From the NCBI GenBank assembly GCA_024397935.1, contig CP073743.1, positions 1,922,001-1,986,000 of the forward strand: a stretch of 64,000 nt of DNA, read 5' to 3'. A program made the translations under genes and the position numbers. Positions 7,548-15,154 of this stretch are shown here, one piece after another. A model generated the notes under the pieces. It saw only the letters and a list, made by a program, of their open reading frames with translations. It was not told the origin of the DNA and did no database searches. Positions within the stretch are counted from its first letter, which is position 1, and each line of letters opens with the position of its first letter. Origin of the DNA: a bacterium SCSIO 12844 (lineage in GTDB: Bacteria; Pseudomonadota; Gammaproteobacteria; Francisellales; Francisellaceae).

Positions 7548-9193
7548 TGTCTAAGAAAATACCGGTAGAACAATTAATTTTTCTGAGCTATGAACTTGAT
7601 AAATTACCAATAAGGGATATCAAACGTAAAGAACTTGTTTCTCAATGTGCTGATGATTTTGGCGTGTCAGTTTCGACAGTTTATAGACAGATTAAAAATG
7701 TGCTTGAGAAAAAATCAACGTATCGAAAAGATTTTCACAAACCTAGAGCCTGTTCAGAAGTAGACATGCGAAAGTATTGTGAAGTTATAGCTGCTATGCG
7801 CTTACTAGCAAAGAATAAAAAACGACATAGAATATCGACTCCGAGATGCATTAATTTACTTGAAACTACAGGTGTTTATTTGGGTAATGATTTAATTATT
7901 GTACCCAGAGGTTTTCTAAAGAAAAGCACTATTAATAGGTATCTTTCTATATGGGGTTTAAATGATGCGGCTATGTGTGTAGAGCCTGTAATTACACACT
8001 TTGAAGCTAAGTATAGCAATGAATGCTGGCAGTTTGATTTCACACCATCTGACCTTAAAAAAATCAAATTCATTTCTGGCAATGAAAAGCTGTTACTTGC
8101 TTTGTTTGTTGATGATGCAAGTGGAGCGGTATCTGGAGAGTATATAATCACACCTGGAGAAAGTGCTATTGCAGCTTTAAGTGCTCTATATAATGCCACA
8201 TCTGGGAATAATTGTGATTCTTTTATTAAAGGGATACCCGAATCTATTTATATGGATAATGGTAGTTTTAGTAAAAGTGAATTATACCGTCGTGTCTTGA
8301 TGCAATTAAATATCAGTGTTGAGCAACACTTACCAAAAGATAGTGATGGTCGAAGAACTACAGCAAGATCTAAAGGGAAAGTTGAAAGAGCCAACCGTAC
8401 ATTTAAAGATGATTTTGAATCATTGTTCCATTTCCAAAAACCCGAAAGTTTAAAGCAGCTCAATCAATGGCTACATGAATATATTAAAAATTATAACCAT
8501 AAGGCTCATCGACGTGGTGGTTGTAGCAGATATGAATATTGGAAGTCACACTTACCTGATTTAGGCTATCAAGAGATGTGTTCAAAAGAACACTATGTAA
8601 GACTTTGTCGAACACCAGAACCTCGAACTGTTGGTTCTGATGCTTGTATTTCAGTAAACGCTATTGTGTTTCAATTAGATCCAGAATTTGCTGGCGAAAC
8701 AGTTAATGTATTACATGGTATTTTTGATGATCATATTTATATAGAACACCAATTAAATACATTCGGACCATTTTACCCATATGATGGTCCTATTCCATTT
8801 GGCACTTATAAGAAAAAACCAAAAATCAACAAAGAGAAACGCGCAGATTACATTACAGAACTTTCAAAAAAAATATCTATTCCTATTTCTGCCCTTTCTG
8901 GTTTGGAAAATAATAATAATAAGCTTGTATTAATCGATGCTCAGTTAATTGATGAAAATATAGCATCAAAGCCATTTAAAATAGAAGACCTTAAACAAAT
9001 AGACTTTAAAAGTAAAATAGAAGCTAAGCAATATATATCAAATCTTTTAAGTAGGCCGCTATCAACGCTATCACCAGAAGACTTAAATTATATTAATGGC
9101 CTTGTTACCACAACATTAAACCGACATGAGATTAAACGTCAACTCAAAGCATACTTTTCACCAAAGCTTATTAAGACATCCAATTCGGAGTAA
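7547..9193 (+). CDS. tniA: DDE transposase, TniA/TnsB/MuA-like
   Basis: 548 residues, close to TniA size (about 560). An N-terminal helix-turn-helix (SVSTVYRQIKNV, about 40-52) should help bind the end repeats. The integrase-fold core has Asp164 (WQFDFTP), Asp237 (IYMDNGS) and Glu280 (KGKVERAN) in the right order for a DDE catalytic triad. The C-terminal part includes a Mu-type beta-barrel-like region (ISVNAIVFQLD). It catalyses strand transfer at the transposon ends. Start is GTG, overlapping the resolvase stop by one base. The ATPase gene follows after 5 bp. The unusual context is that no TniQ follows and a nuclease takes that place. Confidence 0.92.
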   Translation: MSKKIPVEQLIFLSYELDKLPIRDIKRKELVSQCADDFGVSVSTVYRQIKNVLEKKSTYRKDFHKPRACSEVDMRKYCEVIAAMRLLAKNKKRHRISTPRCINLLETTGVYLGNDLIIVPRGFLKKSTINRYLSIWGLNDAAMCVEPVITHFEAKYSNECWQFDFTPSDLKKIKFISGNEKLLLALFVDDASGAVSGEYIITPGESAIAALSALYNATSGNNCDSFIKGIPESIYMDNGSFSKSELYRRVLMQLNISVEQHLPKDSDGRRTTARSKGKVERANRTFKDDFESLFHFQKPESLKQLNQWLHEYIKNYNHKAHRRGGCSRYEYWKSHLPDLGYQEMCSKEHYVRLCRTPEPRTVGSDACISVNAIVFQLDPEFAGETVNVLHGIFDDHIYIEHQLNTFGPFYPYDGPIPFGTYKKKPKINKEKRADYITELSKKISIPISALSGLENNNNKLVLIDAQLIDENIASKPFKIEDLKQIDFKSKIEAKQYISNLLSRPLSTLSPEDLNYINGLVTTTLNRHEIKRQLKAYFSPKLIKTSNSE

Positions 9194-9198
9194 ACCCT

Positions 9199-10188
9199 AT
9201 GTACCAACAAGCACTAAATAAATTCCATTTGAACAAGCCTTTTATGAAGGCAGGTTATTTTGAAACAGAGCAATATCGAGATATTTATAGTGATCTAAAG
9301 AAAATTATTTCTTTGGGTGGGATTGTTTCATTAACTGGCATGGTCGGTTCAGGTAAAACAACAATGCTCAGAAAAATTAAGCAAGAACTTGATAAAGATA
9401 AAAAGATTATAACTTCTCAATGCTTAACCACTGATAAAGCAAAATTAAGCATTAATAATATCTTATTGGCTTTATACTATGATCTTTCACCTAAGGGAAC
9501 CAAAAATATTACAGTCCCCTCTCAAAATGAAAGAAAAGAACGGCTACTTCTTGAGCTGATTATAAAACAAAAATCTTCGGTTGTGCTTTTTATTGATGAA
9601 GCTCATGACATACACGGAAATACTCTTGTTGCGTTAAAAAGAATTGTAGAAATGGTCTCAAATAGTAATTATCACTTATCTGTTGTCTTAGCCGGACACC
9701 CTAAATTAAAAAACTACCTATCAAAGGGCACAATGGAAGAAATTGGTGCTCGGGTAGAGAAATTTGAAATTGATTCCGGTTTTTTTCAAAATAAAGCAAA
9801 ATATATAGAATGGATCATTAAAGATTGCTTAGAAGACAGTAAAACAAAAGTATCAGACATTATTACACCTGAAGCAATGAACCTTTTAGAAAGCTCATTA
9901 GTTACTCCTCTTCAAATCAATAGATGCTTATTTGATGCAGTTCAAAAAGCTTATAATACTGGTGAAGATATAATATCAGAAGATGTTATTAAAGATATTT
10001 TAAGTCCTGATACAAATAATATGGATTCAATATTAGCTAGAAATGGTTATCAGCAACTATCCTCAGTTGCTGAGCTTCTTGGCACTACATCAAAAGAAAC
10101 AAAGGAATTTTTATCTGGCAAAACCGTAGGTTCAAAGCGACAAACACACCTACAAACATTGCAAGCTGTCGGTTTAAATTTTGAATAA
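9199..10188 (+). CDS. tniB: AAA+ transposition ATPase, TniB/MuB/TnsC-like
   Basis: 329 residues. Walker A is GMVGSGKT (residues 47-54) and Walker B is VVLFIDEAHD (128-137), the pattern of the ExeA/TniB/MuB group. Such ATPases coat target DNA, recruit the transposase and give target immunity. A C-terminal extension (about 280-329, ISSVAELLGTTS-like helices) goes beyond the core and could contact the transposase or the adjacent nuclease. It sits 5 bp after the transposase and 15 bp before the nuclease gene, so all are one operon. ATG 9199 has only a modest ribosome binding site, consistent with coupling. Confidence 0.9.
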   Translation: MYQQALNKFHLNKPFMKAGYFETEQYRDIYSDLKKIISLGGIVSLTGMVGSGKTTMLRKIKQELDKDKKIITSQCLTTDKAKLSINNILLALYYDLSPKGTKNITVPSQNERKERLLLELIIKQKSSVVLFIDEAHDIHGNTLVALKRIVEMVSNSNYHLSVVLAGHPKLKNYLSKGTMEEIGARVEKFEIDSGFFQNKAKYIEWIIKDCLEDSKTKVSDIITPEAMNLLESSLVTPLQINRCLFDAVQKAYNTGEDIISEDVIKDILSPDTNNMDSILARNGYQQLSSVAELLGTTSKETKEFLSGKTVGSKRQTHLQTLQAVGLNFE

Positions 10189-10203
10189 CTTAAGGGTATA
10201 AAG

Positions 10204-11265
10204 ATGGCTAAATCAGATAAAAAAATAGTTGGTTACCAAGATTTTTTTCAGGCAATTGAGGATAAGATATCAAATACTAAAACGCAAATTATTAAAAGCA
10301 CCAACACAAAGCTAATAGACTTATACTGGTGGATTGGAGAGCATATTGTTATAAACCAGAATAAATATGGCTGGGGAAAAGCAATAGTTGATCAGCTATC
10401 CAAAGACCTCATTAAATCACTTGATGCTCCACATGGGCTATCATCTAGAAATTTATGGTATATGCGCCAGTTTTATCTTGAATATAAAGACAAACCAAAT
10501 CTGCAACAGCTTGTTGCAGAAATTCCTTGGGGACAGAATTTAATCATTTTAAGTGGCTCACTAACAGATAAAGAAAAAGAATACTATATACATAGTACTT
10601 TAGAGTTTGGTTGGACTAGAAATGTGCTTAAACTACAGATTAAAGCAAACGCTTATGAGAAAAGTCTATTGTTAGAAAAGCAAAATAATTTTAAGGATAC
10701 ATTGCCAGAGCACCTGGCAGAACAAGCAAATGATACTATGAAGGATGTCTATACTTTGGATATGCTGGGGATTAGTAAACCAGTGTTGGAAAGAGAGTTA
10801 GAAAGTAGGATGATCCAAAAAATCAAACACGTTATTCTGGAACTTGGTTATGGCTTTAGCTTCATAGGAAATCAATACAAAGTTGCCACACCAAGCTCTG
10901 ATTACTTTATAGATCTTCTTTTCTATCATCGAAAATTAAGGTCTTTGGTTGCTATTGAATTAAAAACTGGGAAGTTTAAAGCAGAATATGCTGGGAAAAT
11001 GAATTTTTATTTAAATCTGCTGGATGACTTTGTTAAAGAACCAGATGAAAACCCTTCTATTGGCATTATATTGTGTGCTGATAAAAATAATTTTGATGTT
11101 GAATATGCCTTGAGAGGGCTCAATAAGCCTGTAGGTGTGTCAGAATATATATTAACATCAAAACTTCCAAAAACCCTGCTCGATAAACTACCAGATTCTA
11201 AAACATTACAAAAAGAAATTGGTGATCAATTTGAAGTTATCAGTAAAAATTATAATCGCAAATAA
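10204..11265 (+). CDS. PDDEXK nuclease, YhcG/DUF1016 family, within the transposon
   Basis: 353 residues, the family's usual size. The N-terminal half (residues about 10-150) is the DUF1016 helical domain: YWWIGEHIV, GWGKAIVDQLSKDL, LSSRNLWYMRQFY. The C-terminal nuclease domain has Asp237 in DYFIDLLFYH, Glu252-x-Lys254 in VAIELKTGKF, and YAGKMNFYLN, the expected PD-(D/E)xK set. The residues look intact. It is the fourth gene of the transposition operon and its 3' end overlaps the innermost right-end repeat (11245-11273), so it belongs to the element. It occupies the place where TniQ is expected. By analogy with TnsA of Tn7, also an endonuclease of restriction-enzyme fold, it could cut the non-transferred strand; it might equally be a defence cargo gene. 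Confidence 0.85.
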   Translation: MAKSDKKIVGYQDFFQAIEDKISNTKTQIIKSTNTKLIDLYWWIGEHIVINQNKYGWGKAIVDQLSKDLIKSLDAPHGLSSRNLWYMRQFYLEYKDKPNLQQLVAEIPWGQNLIILSGSLTDKEKEYYIHSTLEFGWTRNVLKLQIKANAYEKSLLLEKQNNFKDTLPEHLAEQANDTMKDVYTLDMLGISKPVLERELESRMIQKIKHVILELGYGFSFIGNQYKVATPSSDYFIDLLFYHRKLRSLVAIELKTGKFKAEYAGKMNFYLNLLDDFVKEPDENPSIGIILCADKNNFDVEYALRGLNKPVGVSEYILTSKLPKTLLDKLPDSKTLQKEIGDQFEVISKNYNRK

Positions 11266-11300
11266 AGTGGGCCAATGAATTATAAATGCAGGTCAAAATT

Positions 11301-11409
11301 TTATAGACGCATTTAATGTGGGTCGGGGCTAATTTATAGTCGCATTTAATGTGGGCCAAAAATCACGGATAAACGCGGTCCAGTGCATTTATAAAAGCGA
11401 GCCGCAACA
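11301..11409 (-). repeat. Right terminal inverted repeat of the transposon
   Basis: Inverted copy of 6629-6737 over 109 bases. Candidate transposase sites are 11330-11357, 11297-11324 and a third at 11245-11273 that overlaps the nuclease stop region. Confidence 0.88.
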
Positions 11410-11681
11410 TCTAGTTCTTTTGAGGAACAATTTGAAGAAATTCTATTTATCTTATCAATTAATAGCTCTTTCTGATTATCTAATATTTTATTATTTTTTA
11501 GCATACTTAAAAGCTTGTTACCACTTGTATCTGATATTAATTTATTATTCAACCATTTATTCACTTTTAGTTCTAAAGGTTTAATATCAAATAGATTATT
11601 TGAATCCACACTAGAAGAACTTTCATCTAGTACATTTCTTAGATGTAAGGTACAGTAATCAGTCTCATCATCACTATACAT
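11410..11681 (-). pseudogene. 5' part of small acidic protein gene split by the transposon
   Basis: ATG 11681 (AAAGGA upstream) begins a protein starting MYSDDETDYCTLHLRN and running 91 codons to the target duplication. The native sequence continues at 6628. The rejoined protein has 147 residues, is polar, mostly helical and has no signal peptide. LISDTSGNKLLSMLKNN in the first half resembles DLSDKNTNEFLTIVEKI in the second, which hints at a repeated helical unit. The function is unknown. It lies in the box-regulated island, downstream of a 29-codon reading frame and a box at 11850. The present 5' fragment would be translated into the inverted repeat, adding foreign residues (VAARFYK and on) until a stop. 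Confidence 0.8.
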
Positions 11682-11695
11682 AATAAATTTTCCTT

Positions 11696-11785
11696 TTACT
11701 TTATAACTTGACTATAAAATCTAATTAAATATTCAAGCCATTCTTTTGTTAACTTAATTTCATTGAACTGATAATTACTATCCAT
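11696..11785 (-). CDS. Possible 29-residue small protein or leader peptide
   Basis: ATG 11785 to TAA at 11696 encodes a peptide starting MDSNYQFNEIKLTKEW. It ends 14 bases before the start of the split gene. Its start is 64 bases from the regulatory box at 11850-11864, the same spacing as other box-driven genes, whereas the split gene would be about 170 bases away. GGGG lies rather far upstream (12 bases), which weakens the call. Confidence 0.4.
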   Translation of the reverse strand: MDSNYQFNEIKLTKEWLEYLIRFYSQVIK

Positions 11786-11849
11786 AAACTAAATATACCC
11801 CTTAATTTTAAGAATAGATTAAGTATATTTGTCTATTTGGTTGGTTGTT

Positions 11850-11864
11850 AGCGTAGAAGTACTC
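11850..11864 (-). promoter_or_regulatory. Regulatory box for the split gene/leader ORF
   Basis: Read towards the gene: GAGTACTTCTACGCT, a perfect match to the island consensus RNGTACTTNTACGCT. It is 64 bases before ATG 11785. Confidence 0.75.
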
Positions 11865-11907
11865 ATTAGTGTGCTACAGATTTAATAAATAACCCATCTA
11901 GTAATTA

Positions 11908-13038
11908 TCAATAATCAATTTGCAAATTTTCATCGTTAGTTTTTACCTGTTCTAAACTAGAACTTTGAAAAATAAATTCTATTCTGCGATTTAATGCTCC
12001 TTTAGAGTTTAGGTTCTGAAGTCTATTACGAAATATTTTAAGTTCATCTAAATATTTTTTGATATCTTTTTCACCTTTATTATTCTCTATAAACTTTTTT
12101 ACAGCTTCAGTATGATGCTTATTTTTGAAAAATTTATTACAGCCAGTCCCTTCATTTACGTAGTCTTGGAGAAGTTTTTCTATACCATTTTTTTCAACTT
12201 TATTTTCAGCTTGGAAGAAAATAGATTCGTATTTTTTAATTTTTGAATAATCGCTATTGGATAAAAGTTTGATTTTATCTTCTATTAATTTCTTAGCTTT
12301 ATCATAGCTACTTGTCTTTTTATATTCTGTATCAGAATAATCATAGTCGTTTACACGTCTTTGGCAAATCCTACTAAAAGCATTAAATTCTTTACTTGTA
12401 CTGGCATTCTCTAAATCTGTTCTTAATTTAGACAAGGTTACTAAGTTACAATAAGGTAATACTTTTTTTTCTAATTTTTCAAGAAATTCATGTTTCTCTT
12501 CACCAAATGATGTGAATTCATCAAAAGCTATTGCTCTACGTTTACACCCAAATGGATCGGAAGTACAAGCTAATGGATCATCTAATTCTAGTAATTGGTT
12601 TTTTCTTGGATTTTTTATATATAATAAATATTTATTAACAATATTATACTGTATTTTATTAGGTATATATTCAATTATTTTTGGTATTTTATCAATAATA
12701 GGTTTTTTATTATAATTATTTACTTTACTTAAATCAATAAAAAGTATATTTTCAATATCAGTGATATTTTTATTGTCATTATGATACCTCTTTGCTTGAT
12801 GAAATCTTATAAAAACCTTTGTGATACTTTGACTAAGTTCATCGTCCTTTTTATAAGGATAGATTTTTAATAATTCAGCATATTCATCTTTAACCTTACT
12901 GTCAGACTTTAAAAATGCATGCCTTGTTCTCGAATTTGGAAACTGATCTTCCATATCAATATAAGAAAAAATATTTGATACGAGAGGCAATCTTAAATTA
13001 TTAAATTTTGATTTTTTTTTCTCTTTAGGGTCAGACAT
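11908..13038 (-). CDS. Candidate effector with N-terminal F-box-like motif
   Basis: 376 residues, start ATG 13038 with GGAG upstream. After a basic N-terminus (KEKKKSKF), residues 15-43 read LRLPLVSNIFSYIDMED and then NSRTRHAFL. This fits the F-box pattern LPxxxxxxIFSYLDxxD...R..SRxFL. F-box proteins dock target proteins to host SCF ubiquitin ligases, and Legionella-type bacteria secrete such proteins. The match is by eye only. The rest is charged, helical and unrecognised; no LRR or ankyrin repeats that would serve as substrate receptor are evident. It follows the gene at 13063-14037 by 24 bp in the same direction, so it is probably driven by the box at 14102. Confidence 0.75.
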   Translation of the reverse strand: MSDPKEKKKSKFNNLRLPLVSNIFSYIDMEDQFPNSRTRHAFLKSDSKVKDEYAELLKIYPYKKDDELSQSITKVFIRFHQAKRYHNDNKNITDIENILFIDLSKVNNYNKKPIIDKIPKIIEYIPNKIQYNIVNKYLLYIKNPRKNQLLELDDPLACTSDPFGCKRRAIAFDEFTSFGEEKHEFLEKLEKKVLPYCNLVTLSKLRTDLENASTSKEFNAFSRICQRRVNDYDYSDTEYKKTSSYDKAKKLIEDKIKLLSNSDYSKIKKYESIFFQAENKVEKNGIEKLLQDYVNEGTGCNKFFKNKHHTEAVKKFIENNKGEKDIKKYLDELKIFRNRLQNLNSKGALNRRIEFIFQSSSLEQVKTNDENLQIDY

Positions 13039-13062
13039 ACTAAATATCTCCTTTAGAGACTA

Positions 13063-14037
13063 CTAATTATAAGTACTATTAAAAACAGTCATATTATTTT
13101 TATCATAAGCATTGTAAAAAGGGTGTTGAATTTCTGTTTGGTTTAATTTCTCTGAATTAGGCTTTTCTTCTTTAAGTAAATTTTTAAAAATCTCAAAATT
13201 ATCCTTCCCTTCTACAAAATCGCTATACGTATGCTCATTGTCTCCATCACCATAACAGTCACTAGTTAAAACATTTAGCCACTCATCTGAATAAATATCT
13301 AAAGCTTCCCTAATAAACTCTATATAAGGCACTGATGCTTGATAAGCATTTGTTAAACTATTAGATGACCTAGATTTAAATATATTTGTATGATGGGACA
13401 TCGTGCGAGCAAAGTTTTTGACTAAATCTTTATAGCCATCAATACTTTTAATTTTACTTGTATCAAGTTCATCAATATAATTTTTTTTATGTTCATCTGA
13501 AGTTTTATTCCTAGCTTCGTTGCATGCATACTTAAATGCCTTTTGTATGCATTCTAAAAAAATTGATTGGCAATTTTTATCTCGTTTTAAGGTTCTAATA
13601 CCTTTAAAATCAATATATTCATCATTAAAAATTTTTTCTAATTCGTTTTGTATTATCGGCGTTATAAAGCATTTAATTAGTTCTAACTTTTCGTCTGACA
13701 AAAAGTGACACTCAATTTGACTATCATCAATAATATTTATTAACTCATATGAATTTAAAGCTAAACCATTTTCATCAATTAAGTCATCTTTAATTATCTT
13801 TAATAATGCTTCAATTTTATTAATATCATCAACTGCAGCTAAGATTCTTCTTAATGTAAGTGGGCATTTAATAATACAATCAGGGAGATATCTATCATTT
13901 GTTGATTTATCACTTGATCTTTTAATGAATATTAATTTTTTATCATCCTTAAGTTCCTGTAATTTAGCTTCACATTTTTCTTTATCATTATTATTAAGAA
14001 ACTTAATCAAGTCTGAAGCAGTTTGCATATCACTCAT
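13063..14037 (-). CDS. Uncharacterised cytosolic protein, first gene of a box-driven pair
   Basis: I do not recognise this 324-residue protein. ATG 14037 is preferred because GGAG lies nine bases upstream; an in-frame ATG at 14055 has no ribosome binding site. With this start the distance to the box at 14102 is 64 bases, matching other genes. The sequence (MSDMQTASDLIKFLNNNDKEK onward) is rich in Lys, Asp and Asn, mostly helical, with a few cysteines, no signal peptide and no membrane segment. A helical array of the kind seen in repeat-scaffold effectors is likely for residues 1-140. It is cotranscribed with the F-box-like gene downstream. Confidence 0.72.
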   Translation of the reverse strand: MSDMQTASDLIKFLNNNDKEKCEAKLQELKDDKKLIFIKRSSDKSTNDRYLPDCIIKCPLTLRRILAAVDDINKIEALLKIIKDDLIDENGLALNSYELINIIDDSQIECHFLSDEKLELIKCFITPIIQNELEKIFNDEYIDFKGIRTLKRDKNCQSIFLECIQKAFKYACNEARNKTSDEHKKNYIDELDTSKIKSIDGYKDLVKNFARTMSHHTNIFKSRSSNSLTNAYQASVPYIEFIREALDIYSDEWLNVLTSDCYGDGDNEHTYSDFVEGKDNFEIFKNLLKEEKPNSEKLNQTEIQHPFYNAYDKNNMTVFNSTYN

Positions 14038-14083
14038 AATAACAGTCTCCATCATCTAGTTTTATAGACTACAATTGTCTATA

Positions 14084-14098
14084 AACGTAAAAATACAA
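14084..14098 (-). promoter_or_regulatory. Degenerate second box copy
   Basis: Read towards the gene: TTGTATTTTTACGTT. It keeps GTA and TACG but is weaker than the copy at 14102 just upstream. It might be a tandem operator site. Confidence 0.4.
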
Positions 14099-14101
14099 AA
14101 A

Positions 14102-14116
14102 AGCGTAATAATACTT
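14102..14116 (-). promoter_or_regulatory. Regulatory box for the 14037 operon
   Basis: Read towards the gene: AAGTATTATTACGCT. It is 64 bases before ATG 14037 and lies just upstream of the stop of the preceding gene. Confidence 0.7.
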
Positions 14117-14120
14117 AAAT

Positions 14121-14570
14121 TTAAATCCTGCTATTATCTTGAGTGATAAAATTCTCTCTAATATTTTCAGATACACTTTTTTCAGAATCTTTAAAACCAT
14201 CGTAAAATAAATTAAGTACTAAGGATCTATTAGGAAAGTAAGTTGCTAAGCTATCACCCCAAGTTTGATACTTATCATCTCTAAATTGCTTTAATTCCTT
14301 ATCTTCTAAGATACCTAATTTTACTAAATTTTCTAATGTTAATCGCTTATTTTGTAGGGCCTTCATAGCATCTGAAGGAAAATCAATTATCTTATTCATC
14401 TTGGTTGAACCCAAGCCAAACTTATGAAAAAAAGCCTGAACTTCTTTCTGAAAATCTAAAATAGTACAGTCTTTTATTTGTTTATCTCCTAAAACTTTAT
14501 TTGATAAATTCTGATCATCAAATTTAGCATGCTTCAAAAAATAATTTTTAAAATAGAAATATAGATTCAT
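14121..14570 (-). CDS. Uncharacterised 149-residue protein
   Basis: I do not recognise it. The start ATG 14570 follows an AAGGGG ribosome binding site. It has an aromatic N-terminus (MNLYFYFKNYFLKHAKF) without the length or charge pattern of a signal peptide, then polar helices. There are short segments such as LENLVKLGILEDKELKQF that look like a small helical-bundle protein. It stands alone between box-driven units, with its own box 60 bases upstream at 14631. Codon usage is like its neighbours. No motif suggests catalysis; membership of the regulon is the best clue to its role. Confidence 0.7.
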   Translation of the reverse strand: MNLYFYFKNYFLKHAKFDDQNLSNKVLGDKQIKDCTILDFQKEVQAFFHKFGLGSTKMNKIIDFPSDAMKALQNKRLTLENLVKLGILEDKELKQFRDDKYQTWGDSLATYFPNRSLVLNLFYDGFKDSEKSVSENIRENFITQDNSRI

Positions 14571-14630
14571 AATGCAACCCCTTTAATTTATATTATGAGT
14601 CAAATATAAAGCTATTAATGATATATAAAA

Positions 14631-14645
14631 ACCGCAAAAATACTT
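14631..14645 (-). promoter_or_regulatory. Regulatory box for the gene at 14570
   Basis: Read towards the gene: AAGTATTTTTGCGGT, 60 bases before ATG 14570. TTATAT follows about 21 bases after the box, a fair -10. Confidence 0.65.
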
Positions 14646-14668
14646 ATTTTAAAATTAAATATTATCTT

Positions 14669-14962
14669 TTACTTATTATCATTACTTTTAACATTTAAAT
14701 CTATTTCTTTTTTATTATTATATTTTAATCCATAACGATATCCTTTTGCATATTCCTTATTTAATTGACTCTTTTGAGCTTCAGGCATATTAATATACTC
14801 ACAAATTCCAGCATAATCAGTATTCATGCTCATACCCTCTTTTGCTTGATTAATTCCATTTGCATAAGCGGCAGAAGGTGTACAATTTTGTCGCGCCATT
14901 TCAGCACAACCCGATAGAAATAAACAAATACTACCTACTAGATATAGACTAATAACTTTCAT
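14669..14962 (-). CDS. Small lipoprotein, DUF2799-like
   Basis: 97 residues. A lipoprotein signal peptide (MKVISLYLVGSICLFLSGC) ends in the lipobox LSGC, so Cys19 would be lipidated. The mature part has AYANGINQAKEGMS, a second Cys in GICEYIN, and EYAKGYRYGLKY. This matches the loose pattern of DUF2799-type lipoproteins (G..xA..G, C, Y..GY..GL). Probably anchored in the outer membrane facing the periplasm; function unknown. The box at 15072 lies 109 bases upstream on the divergent side and, being a dyad, might serve both directions, but its orientation favours the kinase-like gene. Confidence 0.75.
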   Translation of the reverse strand: MKVISLYLVGSICLFLSGCAEMARQNCTPSAAYANGINQAKEGMSMNTDYAGICEYINMPEAQKSQLNKEYAKGYRYGLKYNNKKEIDLNVKSNDNK

Positions 14963-15071
14963 ACTTACCTCACAACATTGATTGTTTTTTATTCTACTTA
15001 TTTAATGTTTGATTAGTATAAATTTAATCTCATTTTAATTGCAAGTGATAAAAAGCAACACCCAGTAAATC

Positions 15072-15086
15072 ACGTAGTTTTACGCT
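15072..15086 (+). promoter_or_regulatory. Regulatory box for the kinase-like gene
   Basis: ACGTAGTTTTACGCT, 68 bases before ATG 15155. Confidence 0.7.
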
Positions 15087-15154
15087 ATTTTAAATCACTA
15101 TTTTTTATTATTTTCACAACTACTTTAAAATATAAAGTAGGAAATATAAGAATC

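Larger units (their letters stand above)
6629..11409. mobile_element. Tn5053/Tn7-like transposon, 4781 bp, TCTAGT target duplication
   Basis: The ends are inverted copies starting TGTTGCGGCTCGC. TCTAGT flanks both sides (6623-6628 and 11410-11415). Cargo-free layout: serine resolvase, DDE transposase, AAA+ ATPase, PDDEXK nuclease, all rightward and tightly packed. Each end has three copies of a roughly 28-base site (core CCCACATTAAATGCG then CTATAAATT), as expected for a TniA/TnsB-type transposase that binds several sites per end. No TniQ/TnsD target selector is encoded. A 6-bp duplication with TG...CA ends fits best; the 5 bp usual for these families would require asymmetric ends. The element interrupts a gene, and excision would restore it exactly, so the insertion is recent. 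Confidence 0.93.

Noticed and set aside
14962-15072. Box at 15072 as the lipoprotein promoter
   Set aside because: Its orientation and 68-base spacing fit the kinase-like gene; the distance to the lipoprotein start (109) is outside the usual range, though shared use cannot be excluded.
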